In this document: in pieces, positions 10,571 to 23,579 of the stretch
Position numbering within the stretch: the first letter of the stretch is position 1
Layout of the letters: each line of letters starts with the position of its first letter
Notes under the pieces: model-generated
Databases searched by the model: none
What the model saw: the letters and a program-made list of their open reading frames with translations, nothing else
What the model was told of the DNA's origin: nothing
Assembly (NCBI RefSeq): GCF_027887165.1
Contig: NC_077227.1
Span: 87,235,735 to 87,299,734 of the forward strand
Direction of reading: 5' to 3'
From: Monodelphis domestica
Taxonomy: Eukaryota; Chordata; Mammalia; Didelphimorphia; Didelphidae
DNA length: 64,000 nucleotides
Position numbers and translations under genes: made by a program

Positions 10571-11740
10571 TGTAAATGTAAATGCAAAATGAAGGACTTG
10601 TTTCTGCCTCTATCTCACAGGGTTTACCCAATGGATTTCCCCTTCCCATTGTACCTTATTCCCAGAATAATGCCAAAGACACTTCCCCTACCACTTCACT
10701 GGTTATCTAGTCCACCACACATCAAATATCTTGATTATTTCTTCAGTTAAGAAACATTTCCTTACAGTGAACCTAAATCAATCTGTTTTCCACAAGAAAA
10801 AAAAAACCCTCAAATAATTGAAAAACATTATAATACACCACTAAGTCTTTTTTGTTTTGTTTTGTTTTGTTTTTTTACAGCCTAGATAGATATCAAATTT
10901 CTTCCCACTGATCCTCAAGCATCATGGCCCTTTTTCTCTCTTGATTTATCTCTTATAGTATCAATAATCTTTCAAAACATACTGACTCTTCCTTCCAATA
11001 AATAGAATGTAGTTATCTAGGTCAGATGATCTGAAATCACCCAGAATAGTGAAATACTTTCTTATTATGCCTTTTTCTTGCATATTAACTTCTTAGGAGC
11101 AATTTTCAATTCATTTTTTCTATTAAAAGAAACCATTCTCCTTGGAAAAGAAGAAAAAAGAAATATAAAAATAAAGCATCTTTTCCTACTCTTAGTCATG
11201 TCATCATCTTGTGCATGCTGAATAGAAATCCAATTCTCTGAAAATCCTATTTTCCTCCATCACACATTTTTTATTCTTAATTTTTAAACTCATTATTAAT
11301 TTTAGCATTTCTTTCATAGAACAAGGTCACACTTTCATAGTAATCCTTCATTGCTTGTCCTGTCTCTTAAACATCTAAATTGGTTGTTGATTTCTCAGTA
11401 TGAGTACATCAGTTTCTTCAGATAGTTTTCTCTTTTCCTGCTCAGAATTGTTTCCTTTTGTTTCCTCAGAATTTCATTTCAGAGAATCTGACAGTGCCCT
11501 TGAAAAGACTTCTTTAGAATTTTAGACCATGGGATGAATCCTTTCCCTAAATGCTTTGAAATCTGATCTCTCAAATCCTAGGGTCCAGAAAAACTATTAC
11601 AAAATTTCCTCTTTTTCATCACAAATTCTGAGAAGCAATGGGGACTTACCATCCCTCTTTCTGCAAAGTTCCCTCATTTCCACCTCAGCAACCAGCTCCT
11701 CTTTTTAAATAGGAATCACAAAGGAAATAGAATATAATTA
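10571..11740. other. Unassigned, AT-rich; short (TTTTG)n
   Basis: A TTTTG microsatellite lies at about 10850-10874. The remaining sequence, pyrimidine-biased on the plus strand, may be an old diverged repeat, but I could not place it. Confidence 0.45.
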
Positions 11741-12030
11741 TGATGATAATAACAAATAGCTAATATTCATATAATACTTACAATACAATTCATATAATAC
11801 TTACAATACAAGTACTATGCTAAGTACTTTCCAAATATTATGTCATTTGATCCCCACAACAGTCCTGGGAAGTAAATGTTACTATATCCCCATTTTAAAA
11901 ATGAGGAAACTGTATTAACAGAGGTTAAGTGACTAGCCCTGGGATAACACGACTAGTACTTGTTTCTGATCTGATTTGAACTCAGTTCTTTCTGATATCA
12001 GTCAGACCCAGCAACTCTCTATAGCTGTCC
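11741..12030 (-). mobile_element. THER1/MIR SINE with internal duplication
   Basis: Antisense THER1/MIR order: 'tactatgctaagtactttcc', 'tcatttgatccccacaacag', 'aatgaggaaactg', 'gttaagtgactagccctggg', then 'ctctatagctgtcc'. Its distal end holds a tandem duplication of about 24 bases (about 11763-11812). Confidence 0.8.
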
Positions 12031-13317
12031 CTTTCTCATTTCCCCTTGTTGGTACCCCTATTTTTGAAATATGAAATTATCATTAAAGTAAATCATGAAA
12101 TTATGAACTATTTTTCTTTTGTTAGAGAAACCCGCGGATAACAGCATAATTGAAATATCTCATCACTACTGCATTATGCCTCTGTGCCAGACTTATGATC
12201 TGTTTCCCAAACTCCTCATCTATTTCATATTTTATCCATTTGTGCTGTGGTATACTCTGATAACAATATCCTTTCTATTTCTGCATTCATTAATCTTCAC
12301 CTAAATGGTCTCCACCATACTTCCATGCTACAGTTTCTGGATTTCCTCACAAGAATATATCTCTTTAATATACAATATCTTCCCTACTCTGCCACTCCCT
12401 ATCCTTTTACCCATCCTGATCCTTTTGAATAAATTATAACCTTTCAAAGCCATATTCCAGTGATGTTTCTCATTCTTTAAGTATCAGTGATGCCTATGAA
12501 GTTAAATTTATTTCCTTGGGTTAGGATATTACTTACTACCCACACTTTGTGCAATTTTATTTAGCTAATTGGTTCTGTGGTTTTCATTTCCAGATCCTTT
12601 TCTGTGAAATTCTAAATGTTTCTATTAAACTCCTATCCTTTTTTTTCTGATATTGTGGCTACTATCCATTGTATCTAGTTTGGGGGAATATATACATTTT
12701 ACACACTAGATATGAGTAGTGTTCTCCAAACTCCTTTCTTTCAGTTTAAAATCTTTTAGATTTAGATTTGCAATGCTCCAAATAAATATCTTTCTCATCC
12801 CTTGTTAGGCATACTCTGCCCCTTATTAGGAGCTTGTCATTCCTATTTTTAAAACCATGGTCCTGAAATCTAAATTTGGCTCTCAGACACCAACCCCTTC
12901 TTCACTAGAGTTCCTTTCCAAAATCTATTTTACTCTTCAGAATGCCTGGCCTTTAATATCTTACCCAAGACTACAGAATCTTTCAATAGCATGTGTCAAC
13001 ATGCTTTGTAACCTTAAAGCACTATCCAAATACAATCTGATGAGCCTCTCAAGATTACCTGGCAAATCAGTAGTTATAATACAGAGTATAGTGCCCCAGG
13101 CACTATGGGGTAAATCTAGTAGATCAACAAATGCTAGCCCATCCTTTCATGGATTTGTGACAACCTATTCCCCTTATGGGCTGTATGTTGAGAAAAATAC
13201 ACTAAATATATACATATCACTTTAATGTAAACAGTTGAACATGGGAAAAATGAAGGCAATTAACCAATGTCATCTTTATTAGGATAAACAATCAACTTCT
13301 TCATTTTAAATAGTTGT
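12031..13317. other. Unassigned; no supported gene
   Basis: Pyrimidine-rich plus strand. The 122-codon frame at 12857-13225 has no recognisable domain and lies in repeat-like sequence, so I do not call it a gene. Confidence 0.45.
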
Positions 13318-13375
13318 AAAATACTTAAGGCAGTACCTGGCACTTAGTAGGCTCAACATTTATTTCATTCCTTTC
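13318..13375 (+). mobile_element. L2 LINE 3' tip
   Basis: Contains 'cagtacctggcacttagtag' followed by 'caacatttatttcattc', the sense L2 end. Very short. Confidence 0.5.
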
Positions 13376-13744
13376 TTCTTTCCTCCATTCTCCTTTCTTT
13401 CTTTCCTTCCCTTCGTGTTATTAACTATTTTGCCAATTGAACTGTCTAGTCATTTTGACATTTTGAAATAAATTAATAACAGGGAAAATAATAATTTCAC
13501 AGGTAACAGCAATTTCAATAGCCTCTTTTAAAACTTATTGTTGCTCTTTAAAGAAGCATGGGCATCATTGCTAATTTTTTTTTAATTTCCAAATTTGGAT
13601 CTGGAGTAAATGATAAAGATATACAGATATTTTGTATGTTGTGAAAAGAGAAAAAATAAGTTACTTCTCAAGAGACTACCAGAAAAATTCTAAGTTTTTA
13701 TAAAATGGAATAAATAAAATCTTGTTGCTGAACTGAAGTGTGAG
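13376..13744. other. No recognisable feature
   Basis: AT-rich sequence with no family signature. Confidence 0.5.
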
Positions 13745-13985
13745 CATTGGTATACTGGAATGTATACTGAGAGTCAGAAGATGTGGGTTCAAAGTCAGAG
13801 ATCCATTAATTAATAGAGAAATAACTTTGGGCAAGTCACTTGACTTCCCTAATCTTCTTCCATAAAGCAGAGATATTACTATTGGTTCACCAAGTTGTTA
13901 TAGGAATTCAATTAGAAAATGTATGTGTAAATAATTCATAACTATAAGATACTATGTAATTATAAGCTAATATTAATAATATTTC
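13745..13985 (+). mobile_element. THER1/MIR SINE
   Basis: Sense order: 'gagagtcagaagatgtgggt', 'ctttgggcaagtcacttgac', then 'gttgttataggaattcaatt' and a tail with 'agatactatgtaattataag'. Confidence 0.7.
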
Positions 13986-14474
13986 CTTCCTAAGCTAATT
14001 TTTTATTCCTTTGATTTCTCTATTTACCACATTTATTTCCTTCCTTTCTACTTTGATTTTCCCTCCCCGCTTTATGTCCTTCCTTTTTAAAGGCAATCTC
14101 CCCAAATCCAATCCTTACTCTTCCCTCAAATCCTAAGAAAAAAATATGTCTGAGGTAACTGGGTGTAGGATGGTTGGGACAGTATTCCAGATGGGAAAAT
14201 TGAAGAACAAATAGGAAAATGTGGAAAAAGAAGAGATAGAGTTAGTCAGTGGTGGGTTAAACAGAGAAAATATTAGTACAATTATTTCAGTAACTATACT
14301 TTCTTCCTCCTACACTTTGGATAGGAAATAGGTATAAACAAAATAGTGTGAAAATTCTATTCTCCCAATTATTAGGGGAAATGAAATGTTGGGAATTAGT
14401 TACTTAGGAATTCTGGATGTTTCTTCAAATGATGCTTTAAAGGGAATAGAGAATTACAATTCTGGGTAATTCTC
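13986..14474. other. No recognisable feature
   Basis: Pyrimidine-rich then AT-rich sequence with no supported repeat or coding region. Confidence 0.45.
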
Positions 14475-15535
14475 TCATTTTAAAATGACTCCTTCCATAC
14501 AGATGCCTCTCAAATCTTTATCACTATTCCATATGTCTCCTGAGAATTCCAGTGCTGCTTTGCTATATGACTACAGGATATCTCCATCTGGATGCCTCTC
14601 TGGTTCCTCAGACTCTACATCAATCTCTCCAGAACTATTCATCTTACCAACTTTCCTGTCTGTGTTACCAACGCCACTATCCTCACACACATCCTTGCTC
14701 AAATTCTGACATTTTTCTTTGACCCTTTGCTCTCACTAGACATTACAGAATAATTGCTGAATCCTACCAATTCTACTTCCACAGTATCTCTCCCATCTGT
14801 CACATCTCTATCTGAATTGCCACCACCCTAATTCTGGTCCTCATCTCTTCTCACCTAGAATATTATGATCTCTCTTCTTATCTCTAATTTCTCTCCTCTG
14901 TAATGTATCCTTCATGCCTCTTCCTGATGACATTCGTCTTGCAAATATTTTGCCCTAATCTTGTCACCATTTTACTAACAAGTCATCAGTGGCTTCCTAT
15001 GGCCAACTGAATAATATATGAATTTCAAATTCTAAGACTTAAGACTCTTTACAATCTGACTCCAATATATCTTTCCAATCTTATTTCATGAGATCTCTCT
15101 TCTCATACTAGACACATTATCGCTAAAATAGACTAGGTACCCATTTTCATCCTTTCCTTTTTTCCACATCTCCTCTCCCTCATACCTGGTATGAATTCAT
15201 GCTGACTTCTTCTCTATGTAATGAAATAGCTTCCTCTACTGATTCAATATCCTACTCTTCAATAGAATCTCCCTCGACACCCCTCCCCAATTCAGCCCCA
15301 AGTGAAAGTGGTCACTACTTCAGATTTCTCATAGCACTTCATTTGTGCTTCTTTTTACAATCATTAAACTCTTTTCCCAACATAAACATTATTTATATTC
15401 ATATGTCCATCCCCCTTTAGTTTGTAGACTCCTTCTGAGTCGTCTCTATGCAGTATCTATTTTCATGTCCCCAGTGCTAACACATATCTTGCTAATTAGA
15501 CATTTGAACAAATATTGAAAGGATGAATGAATATG
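14475..15535 (+). mobile_element. L2 LINE, long sense copy
   Basis: About 1 kb that follows the L2 ORF2 3' portion and 3' UTR in order: 'agatgcctctcaaatcttta', a 'ctgaattgccaccaccctaa' region, 'tcagtggcttcctatggcca', 'agactctttacaatctgact', 'gtagactccttctgagtcgt' and the tail 'ggatgaatgaatatgaa'. The reading frame is lost throughout. One of the longest L2 stretches here. Confidence 0.8.
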
Positions 15536-15984
15536 AAATTTTGCCTTAAAAAAAACCCAATGAGAATACAGCCATCCCCCAGTTTTACTATCTACACTTC
15601 AGAATTTTTTCTGTTCACATATTCAAAATACTTTCATAGACAAAAATAGTGAATTCTCTGAAATTTTTTACATTGGTTTTTGAAATGAAAGTAGCTACTT
15701 CTAAGTGGAAATATGGTCCTCAATTATCCAATGGAAACATTCAATAGTTATGTATAGAAATAACAGAGAAAACAAAATTCTTAAAAAGTAATAAAGTCTA
15801 GGGAGTAGGGAACATAGTTTCCTTATTATAAAAGCTGCAAAACAACCCAATGGAGTCTCATATCTTTAATTTTCAAAGTAGCGGTTGGAAATTTACTTAT
15901 TACTCTAAATGGGAGTCAAGAAGCCAGAATAGGAGTGGAAATGCATATTGGGGAACAAGGAGTCTGAAGGGAGAAGCCTCTCTA
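15536..15984. other. No recognisable feature
   Basis: AT-rich sequence after the L2 tail. Nothing supported. Confidence 0.5.
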
Positions 15985-16240
15985 ACAAAGTTACAGAAAG
16001 AAATGTAATTGGAAAACACCCTTGTGTGAATTACCCATTAAATATCCATGTGGAAACTGAGGAAGGCAGCTTCATGGCATGCTTTTAGAGGCCTCCATTA
16101 CAATTGGGAATGTCTCAGACCTACAAATATGGGAAAAATAAAAGTCTTTAATTATAAATGGGCCCTGTCTGAGGCAATGTACTCAACTGCACTGTAAGTG
16201 ATTCACTATTGACAGGCCAGAGGTCTTAGAAGGCTCCTAC
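15985..16240. other. Candidate conserved non-coding block
   Basis: No repeat signature. Carries dense, non-simple sequence such as 'ctttaattataaatgggccc' near 16147. Flagged only because it differs in texture from the surrounding repeats. Confidence 0.25.
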
Positions 16241-16669
16241 TGAATCATAATACATGATAGATTTTCCCACCCCCATGCTCTCTGAGAGCCCAGTCTCTAG
16301 AGCACATGGTCTTGTTGTGCTCCCATGGGATATACCCAGAAAGCATTAAAAAAATAATAATGCAAATAGCAAAGGTTAAAAGGAAAAGTAATTGGTGAAA
16401 GCCCTGTTCAAAATGGGAATAGTTAATGTTTGAAAAGTGAATAAAACATCTACTTTCCACAGGCTCTCAGTATAAAAATAAATGTAAAGGGGATTAGACT
16501 GGAAATAAAACCTGAGTGTTAGCAAGAGGAGAAGAGTCTGATGATTTTTTTTCCATTAAAAATTCTGAATTTGATGAGCATCAACTGAAATGATTATTTC
16601 ATGTACATAGTAGAACAGAAGGAGGGTTGTACATAAAACAGCAAAACTCCATTATATTTAGCTTGTTTT
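16241..16669. other. No recognisable feature
   Basis: No repeat or coding evidence. The minus-strand 71-codon frame (16245-16460) is unsupported. Confidence 0.45.
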
Positions 16670-17300
16670 TCTTTATGTTTAGTTTCATGAGTTAAATATT
16701 TGTGACAAATATACATAATCAAGCAAAACAGATTCCCACTTTAGCTGTGTCTTAAAATTTACATTGCATTATATACTTTGAGTTCATCAACTTTCTGTCA
16801 TTAGGTAGGTATCGCATTTAATGATCTGTCCTTTAGAATCATGGTTGCTCACTATATTAATCAGAGTTCTTGGATCATTCAAAGTATTTTTGTCTTTAGA
16901 AAGTTATTGTAATTTAAATTGTTCTCCAAATTCTCACTTACTTTACTCTGCATATTTCCTTGTCACAATATAGATTCTCTCAGGTTTCCCACCATGTTCA
17001 TCATTTTACATGGTATAATAATATTTTAGTACATTCATAATTTCTTCAGAAGTTCTTCAATTCACATTTAGGCTCATAGCTAATATTTCTTTGGCTCTGC
17101 AAAGGGGTTGCTAAGAAAATTTTTGTTCATATTGTTTCCCTTCTTTATTTTATCTCTTTGGAATGTAGGTCTATTGTATGATATTTGGGTGAAATGTGCA
17201 ATTTTGTCACTTTGGGTAAGTTCCAATTGTTTTTCCCAAATGATAAATAATTCACAACTCCACTAACAGGGCATTATTAGTGTACTTGCTTTCCCAAAGC
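16670..17300 (-). mobile_element. Old L1 3' end, antisense
   Basis: Antisense order of an older L1 3' UTR and ORF2 end: 'tgtcctttagaatcatggtt', 'aatcagagttcttggatcat', 'ttgttctccaaattctcact', 'ggtataataatattttagta', 'caactccactaacagggcat'. Several internal deletions. It belongs to a different, older family than copies A and B. Confidence 0.75.
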
Positions 17301-17424
17301 GAAAGAGTTCTTTGTCAAGAAAAAATGGATTAAGGAGATCAGAGCCACAGAAAGTTTCTATATGGCTCTTCAATGTCAGGTTATACCAAAAATGGGATCA
17401 CACAGTGGATATCTATCACATATT

Positions 17425-17605
<181 letters not shown>

Positions 17606-17857
17606 TTTTGAGCTAGGGAAAAAGAAGAAATGGAATAGGAATTCAACCCTTTACTCAAACTGGCCATCCTTTTCACATGCTTCTCCACATAGCCATACTA
17701 TGGACTTTCTTAAAAAAAAGAGATAGAAAAGAAGACCAGAAAATGAGAAAGGGAAAAATAGGTAATGATGGTAAAAGAGAAGGAAAACCAGAGCAGTTAA
17801 CTGCAACATGATTAGAAGAAGGGAAGTGAGAATTCAAGGTGTAGAATAAACATCATA

Positions 17858-17995
17858 GGATCCCGGGTTTTAGAGCTAGAAGGGACTTTAAAACCATCTA
17901 GTTTAACCTCTTTACTCTATACAGGCAGTAAGCAACACAACTGGGATTTGAAGCCAGGAACTAGAGCACTAATCATTCCTTCTTTGTCTCCCGCT
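17858..17995 (-). mobile_element. MIR3/L3-type element, antisense
   Basis: Plus-strand reading 'ttttagagctagaagggact', 'aaaccatctagtttaacctc', 'gcaacacaactgggatttga' is the antisense form of this SINE/LINE tail. Confidence 0.65.
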
Positions 17996-18539
17996 TCATA
18001 TCATGAACCAATCATTAATTCATCTTACCTTTGCTATCCTGGTGAAGCAACACAATTTGTGTGATTCTCCCTTTAGTCACTGCTAGACTAAGGGGAAATT
18101 TCTTTTGGCTGGTTTAATCTGTTCCAAATTATTTTCTCCTCAGGTCATTCATAAACCTAGCTAGATAAGAGAAGGAAAAGAGAACCACAACACTCTTCCC
18201 TAAGGAAATATTACCAGAAGAAACTCAGGAAACCTTATGAATTTATGGTAGTACCAGTTCAAACATGAGAGGACCTGCACTGTCTTAGAAAGCATCAGAG
18301 TAAAATCAATTCTCAAACTTTCTCTCTATGCCACTTTTTCTCCTTTGTCAATGATGCAAATCAAGATAATTCCTTGCTCTTGAGGAATTAGGGCCAAATT
18401 TTTAGATTGTATGTTTTTATCACCCATAAACTTTTGGTGATATAGATTGTCTTTAAGATGCCAATAAGTATAACCATACACAACTTAAAACAGTCTTTGT
18501 TAGCAAAAATCACTAGACCATGCTGACTATTACAAATTT
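17996..18539. other. No recognisable feature
   Basis: No repeat family or gene supported. Confidence 0.45.
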
Positions 18540-18870
18540 CTTCTCTCTAATCTAAATTGTTCCTTGCTGCTGACTGCAATGCTTTTCATTCATCTCTTAG
18601 AAACTTACAGTATTCTCAATAATATTTATTATAAGCATTCTTCTCCATCTCTAAATCAGCAATTATTTCTTACCTCTCATTTTATTTAGAGTATAGAATA
18701 TTCTAATCTTCCACTCCCAGCCTCCATTTCTCAAAACTGATTTATGTCTTTCTAATTCCTTTCCTCTTTCCCTATTGTCTGAGAAGATGAAATAACTCCC
18801 TTCTTACCAGAGCTAAATCCTCTACCTATTCTCTTGATTCCCTCTCATCCTTTCTTATACTCTTTTGGAT
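18540..18870 (+). mobile_element. L2 LINE ORF2 fragment
   Basis: Sense L2 sequence from the region upstream of the reverse transcriptase, with 'accagagctaaatcctctac' and 'tctcttgattccctctcatc'. It probably belongs to the same element as 19260-19810, split by later sequence. Confidence 0.65.
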
Positions 18871-18879
18871 CACTGATTT

Positions 18880-19000
18880 TAATCTGGATGGGATTATCAA
18901 ATCCAATCCTCTTGTTTTACAAATGAGATAACTGGGACCCAACACCACACAGGCAGTAAGCAATACAGTTTTAATTGAAACCTGAGTCCTATAATTGTAA
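18880..19000 (-). mobile_element. MIR3-like fragment, antisense
   Basis: Contains 'cttgttttacaaatgagata', 'actgggacccaacaccacac', 'aggcagtaagcaatacag'. It sits between two parts of an L2. Confidence 0.55.
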
Positions 19001-19259
19001 ATCCTTCCTTTTATTCATTCATTGGAAGACACCCTGATTTGGGGGAAAATTGGAGGGAAAAGGAGAAAAGGAGACAGCAGAGAATGAGATGGATAGATAG
19101 TGTTATCAAAACAACAAACAGGAAATTGGGCAGAATTTGAGAAATAGTGGAGGACAAAAGGAACTAGCATGCTTGTGGGGTCACAAAGAGTAATACAAGA
19201 CTGAACAAAAAAAAGTCCACTAAGCTGTACTGTCTTTCCAAATAAAAACAAATATTATT

Positions 19260-19810
19260 TTCTCATGTTCAGTATCTCCAACAATTCCTTTCCTTCATTT
19301 TACAAATTCTCTCAACTCTTCCCCAACTTAAAAAAATGCTAAAGTTTTTCCCTTAACTCTGCTACCCACTTCCTGATATTCTTTCATTTTCTCCCTTCTT
19401 TAAATGACAAAAAAAATTATAGTTGCTGTCCTCATTTCCTCAACATTCATTCTCTGTGCCTTGAAGAAAAGTTCATATCATTACCACTCTGCTAAAACCT
19501 CTTTCCCTAAGATTACTAATGACTTTCTAATTTACAAATTGACTCATTAATCATCATTTTCCTTTACTTTTATTTTAGTGTTTGATATGACTCTCCCCCT
19601 TGATATTTTCATGTTCTTTGACTTACAGGATACTGCTCTCACCCGATTCTCTTCTTATTTCTTTGACCACTACTTTTTCCGGTTTCATTGGTTGTCCCCC
19701 CTTCTTCCAATCCCCAAAGGGGTATATTCTAGCCTTCTTTTCTTGTCAGCAATCTCTCCTTTGGCAATTTAATCTACTTTAATAATTATCTCTATACAAT
19801 TGACTTTCAA
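19260..19810 (+). mobile_element. L2 LINE reverse-transcriptase region
   Basis: Sense L2: 'attactaatgactttctaat', then a run matching the 'cagcctttgacactgttgac' segment as 'gtttgatatgactctccccc', and 'tgctctcacccgattctctt'. It encodes remnants of the L2 reverse transcriptase. Frames are broken; open frames at 19578-19772 and 19600-19782 are pieces of it. Confidence 0.75.
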
Positions 19811-20419
19811 ATATACAAGTACTACTATACCCTAGTGAGAAATCAAAAAACTGAAATATCAATAAAGCAGAAAAGACAGAAGCACTGAAATGGAAAGAGG
19901 AAGGATTAAATTAAAAATAAGCATTAGAAAGGGCCTGAGGTTTGAATTTCTCAATTGCATTTGAGATGTTCAGCAAAGACAATAAGCTTACATCTAGGGC
20001 ACAGATTGCATTCAAAGTTTGTCTCTAGGCACAAATTTGTAAAAGACCTGAGAAATGACACTATGAAGTGTAAATACTAGGAAATATAACTGGCTAGAGT
20101 AGGACTTATCACTTTAAGCTAAAGAAATATTCTTAGCTTCATATGAGTCTTAATTCATATGAGTTATTGACTAGGGAAGACTAGACTCCTCCCAACTTCT
20201 GCCTGCAAGTAACAAAACTTAAATCAGGGACCATGAAGAGGAAATCAAAGGAGATGGGTTTCTGCCAAACCTAGACTAAGTTAACTGAAAAGGCATAGTA
20301 GAATTCTCTCTGAAAGAGCCCTGTAATACTCTCACTGAAGAGAGTGTAATGTCACCTAGGTAAGGTAGTAGCTTGAAGGTGATAAATAATTATTTACCCA
20401 TCAAAAATGACTCTAAAGC
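19811..20419. other. No recognisable feature
   Basis: No repeat signature or gene evidence seen. Confidence 0.45.
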
Positions 20420-20670
20420 AGCTTTGGCAAAGACATGGCATGTGTGCAGTGCTGACACTTGGGGAGCTGCTCCATTCCCCCTCTTCGTAGTGGTAGAGGA
20501 CATTTTTGCATGCCCTACCTCACTGTCCAGTGGCCCAAAGCAAACATGTCCTCCCTGAGCTCTCTCTTGTAATGGGGGAACTCACATATAACTTGAATTT
20601 GCTCTCTGTGCACTTGAACTTGAAAAGGTTCACCAAGGTTGCTCTAGAGTATCCAATAAATAGGCCATCC
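20420..20670. repeat. Possible unassigned interspersed repeat
   Basis: More GC-rich than the surroundings, with blocks such as 'gtgctgacacttggggagct' and 'acatgtcctccctgagctct'. I have a faint memory of similar text in marsupial interspersed repeats but cannot name a family. Confidence 0.3.
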
Positions 20671-21229
20671 AGCAAAGATGCCCCTCCCTGAGAAGAAGCA
20701 CAATGGTTTAGAGATCTGCCTGGATCAGTCTTGCAGTAGCCACCCTGTAGCAGAGTACTATGTCATACCAAACTGGAAGCACTTATGTCTAGCAACCAAG
20801 CAACCTGCTTAGTATAGACCAGAAGCATATTGCCTCATCCAGCCAAGATACAATATCCAACTAGGAACAAATCCAAAAGAACCTCCCATTGAATAATAAT
20901 GCTCTTTCCTTCTAGGAGTCAGACAAATTGAGCAGTAGCATGACTCTCCATCAACAATGCCACACTTCACTGTCAACTTTGTGAGGGTCTTCCAGAAAAA
21001 GAAAAGACATCGAAGTCCTGAAGTTCAAGATTTTGTGAGCTGTCTTGGCCATGTGTGTTCCCAATACAAATACCTGAATATAACTATAATTTAAGCTTAT
21101 GCCAACTCTTCCCCCAAGAGCCTCCTATAATTGTGGCAGAATATGATCATTTTGAGGCAGAGGGTTCTAACTACTGTCCTTACAAAGCTATTTGAGTCAA
21201 TATTGTTGCTAACGAACTGAGTAGTGGCT
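20671..21229. other. No recognisable feature
   Basis: No repeat or gene assigned. Confidence 0.45.
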
Positions 21230-21480
21230 GATTGTCAGTCAACAAAGTGCCTACAGTATTAAGTGCCTAGTGTATGCCAGGTACTATACTAAGCACTGAG
21301 GTACAAAGAAAGGCAAAGGGCAGTCCTTGAGCTCAAGAAACTGATGCTCTAATGGGAGAGACAACATGGAAACATTTATGTATAAACAAGATATAGACAG
21401 GAGAAAAAGGAGAAAATCAATAGAAGGAAGGCACTAGAATTAAGAGAAATTGAGAAACGCTTCCTGTAGAATAAGGTATC
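21230..21480 (-). mobile_element. L2 LINE, antisense
   Basis: Clear marsupial antisense L2: 'gtgtatgccaggtactatac', 'caaagaaaggcaaagggcag', 'tctaatgggagagacaacat', 'gcttcctgtagaataaggt'. Confidence 0.85.
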
Positions 21481-21694
21481 TTCTTTTTATTTTCCATATC
21501 TTACCTGATTTTCCCAATCAGAAATAGTATCTTCTTCCATGAAACTATCAGAGCACTCTGACCTCTTCTGTGTGTTAAATTATCCCACTTTGCCATCAAA
21601 TCTTCCAATGATACTATTTGCTTAATAGAAGGCATAGCATCCATCATTGAGCATAGAGAAAGAGCTGTGACAGAAAGCAGCTTCAAGTAATGAC

Positions 21695-21896
21695 CTTTTT
21701 AAAATCCTTACCTCTGTGTTAGAATCAATGCTGGGTTTTGTTTCCAAGGCAGAAAAATGATATGGTCTAGGCAACAGGGGTAAAGTGACTTGCCTACGGT
21801 CACACAGCTAAGAAGTATCTGAGACCAGATTTGAATCCATGACCTCCCATCTCTAGGCTTGACTCTCAATCCACTGAGCTACCTAACTTCCCCCAA
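21695..21896 (-). mobile_element. SINE1/Mon-type SINE, antisense
   Basis: Antisense full element: 'aaaatccttacctctgtgtt', 'agtgacttgcctacggtcac', 'tgaatccatgacctcccatc', 'caatccactgagctacctaa'. A weak flanking duplication ('aagtaatga' / 'aaggagtga') is possible. Confidence 0.85.
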
Positions 21897-23104
21897 GGAG
21901 TGATTTTTGGCAACATAGAAGATAGTTAACTATAGACTCATGAAAGAATTAGCCTTCTAGTAAAAAAATGAATTGCAAAGAAAAACAGACCAAGAGAGCC
22001 AAGCTGAGTATCCCATTCCAAAGAAAAACCTTGTCCAGAGGAGATCAGCAAAAAGAGAATGAGAAAAAAAGAGAAAAAAAATGAGAAAAGAAAAGGCATC
22101 CTGGTCCTGCAGTTCTAGAGGCAACTGTCTTGTCTGTTTCTATTCCCTATTTGTGTGCCTCACTAGTTTTTCCTTCTACAAATACTGTATGTATTTTGGG
22201 GGGATTTCCCTTCTCAGCATTATGTTTTATGTCTATTCATCTTTGCCATCTAAGTAAGTGTTTTTGCTTTGAGTATATTACATGTATCTATTGAGTGGTT
22301 ATTAGAGATAAGCTCACAGGTGGGGGACTTCTACTTTAATTTTTGAGTATGGTTCCACCAAGTACTCAGGTATACCTAAAATAGTCTCACCCCTGGGATC
22401 TAACTTATAAATCTAAGAAAGCCAAGATGGGGAGGTGTCCCAAAGAAGGTACACCTAATAACAAAAGCATGCAATACATTTGATGTTGAGCTAATATACA
22501 TAAACTATATAGTGTTGAGATGTCCAAGAGATAGTGTAAGACTGTATCTAACAGTGGACACTTTATTATCACAATGTGCCCCTACTGTCCATTCAGATTA
22601 TTAATTTGTTCATGGAACATCCTGGAGCCAGTGTCACTGTACTGTCCTATTTAGGTACAAGAAGACTGCAAATTATTATAAAATTAATAATAGTGGAAAG
22701 TCTTGGACACAGAATTAGATATTATTAGAAAAGAAGAACTAAAACAGGAAAAAGTCCCCAAAAGCAAACTATTGTGAAAAAGAAATAAAGCTCTAAAAAT
22801 TCTTATGGAAAAAGTAAAAGTGACTCAAAAGACAATGACCAAAGAGAGGGACTAAAATATGTGTCTACATGGGTATATTTGTGTAGAAAGCATATTTCCT
22901 CTTTTGTGTGCATATTATAGAATAATATAAGTAAGGGGAAAAGCATTAGGAGAAAAGCATACAGGAAAAAATAACAGAAGTAGCATTGAGAAAAAAAATA
23001 AAAAGGAAATTCCAGGAGAGTCACTGGAAGATTAGTTTTGGAGTCTAGAAAATGGAAAACAAAAGACCTGGTTAGGATATGATTATCTTCAAGTGGAGAT
23101 AGCA
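21897..23104. other. No recognisable feature
   Basis: Purine-rich in part (about 22050-22100, GA/A-rich). A minus-strand 101-codon frame (22803-23108) is hydrophobic by chance in AT-rich DNA and lacks any family motif. Confidence 0.45.
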
Positions 23105-23300
23105 TCATTTAGGAGAAAGGGCACTGAGTTTGGAATCAATTCAAATTAGTTAGCTGAGTTCAAATCTCTACCACTTACTACTGTGCTATCCTGAACAAAC
23201 TCAACCAACCTCTTAGCTCAGTTCCCTTAGATATGAAAAGAGGACACTGGACTACATGATCTCTAGGGTACTTTTAGAATATAAAATCCTATGATCCCAA
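23105..23300 (+). mobile_element. MIR/MIR3-type SINE
   Basis: Sense head 'gggcactgagtttggaatca', then 'gagttcaaatctctaccact', and an L3-like end 'ggacactggactacatgatc' with 'aaaatcctatgatccc'. Confidence 0.7.
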
Positions 23301-23339
23301 TTATCTGAAGGCTATATTTCCATTTAGAAGTGGGCTCAG

Positions 23340-23535
23340 CCTAGTTTTGTATGGCCCTAACTGGCAGAGACAGTAATGATGGATGGAAGCTAGTGAGAGG
23401 CAGAGTTAGGATCAGTATAAAAAACAACTTCCAAGCAATTACAAGTCTCCAAAACGAAATGGGTAGCATTGTGGGAAGTGTCTACTTACTGGAGGTCTCC
23501 CACTGGAGGCTGGAGAACAATTTTATAGAAATTTG
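23340..23535 (+). mobile_element. CR1/L3 ORF2 C-terminal fossil
   Basis: The open frame from 23351 reads NDGWKLVRGRVRISIKNNFQ and later an SHWRLEN-type segment. This matches the conserved C-terminus of CR1/L3 reverse-transcriptase proteins (G-W-K-L-x-R-G ... K-N-F ... L). It is a decayed piece of coding sequence, not a host gene. Confidence 0.6.
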
Positions 23536-23579
23536 CTCTCTTCTTATGTCTTAGTCCCAAACACATACTTCAATCCAGT

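Noticed and set aside
12857..13225. 122-codon plus-strand frame
   Set aside because: No domain, codon bias or splice context. Flanks look like old repeat.
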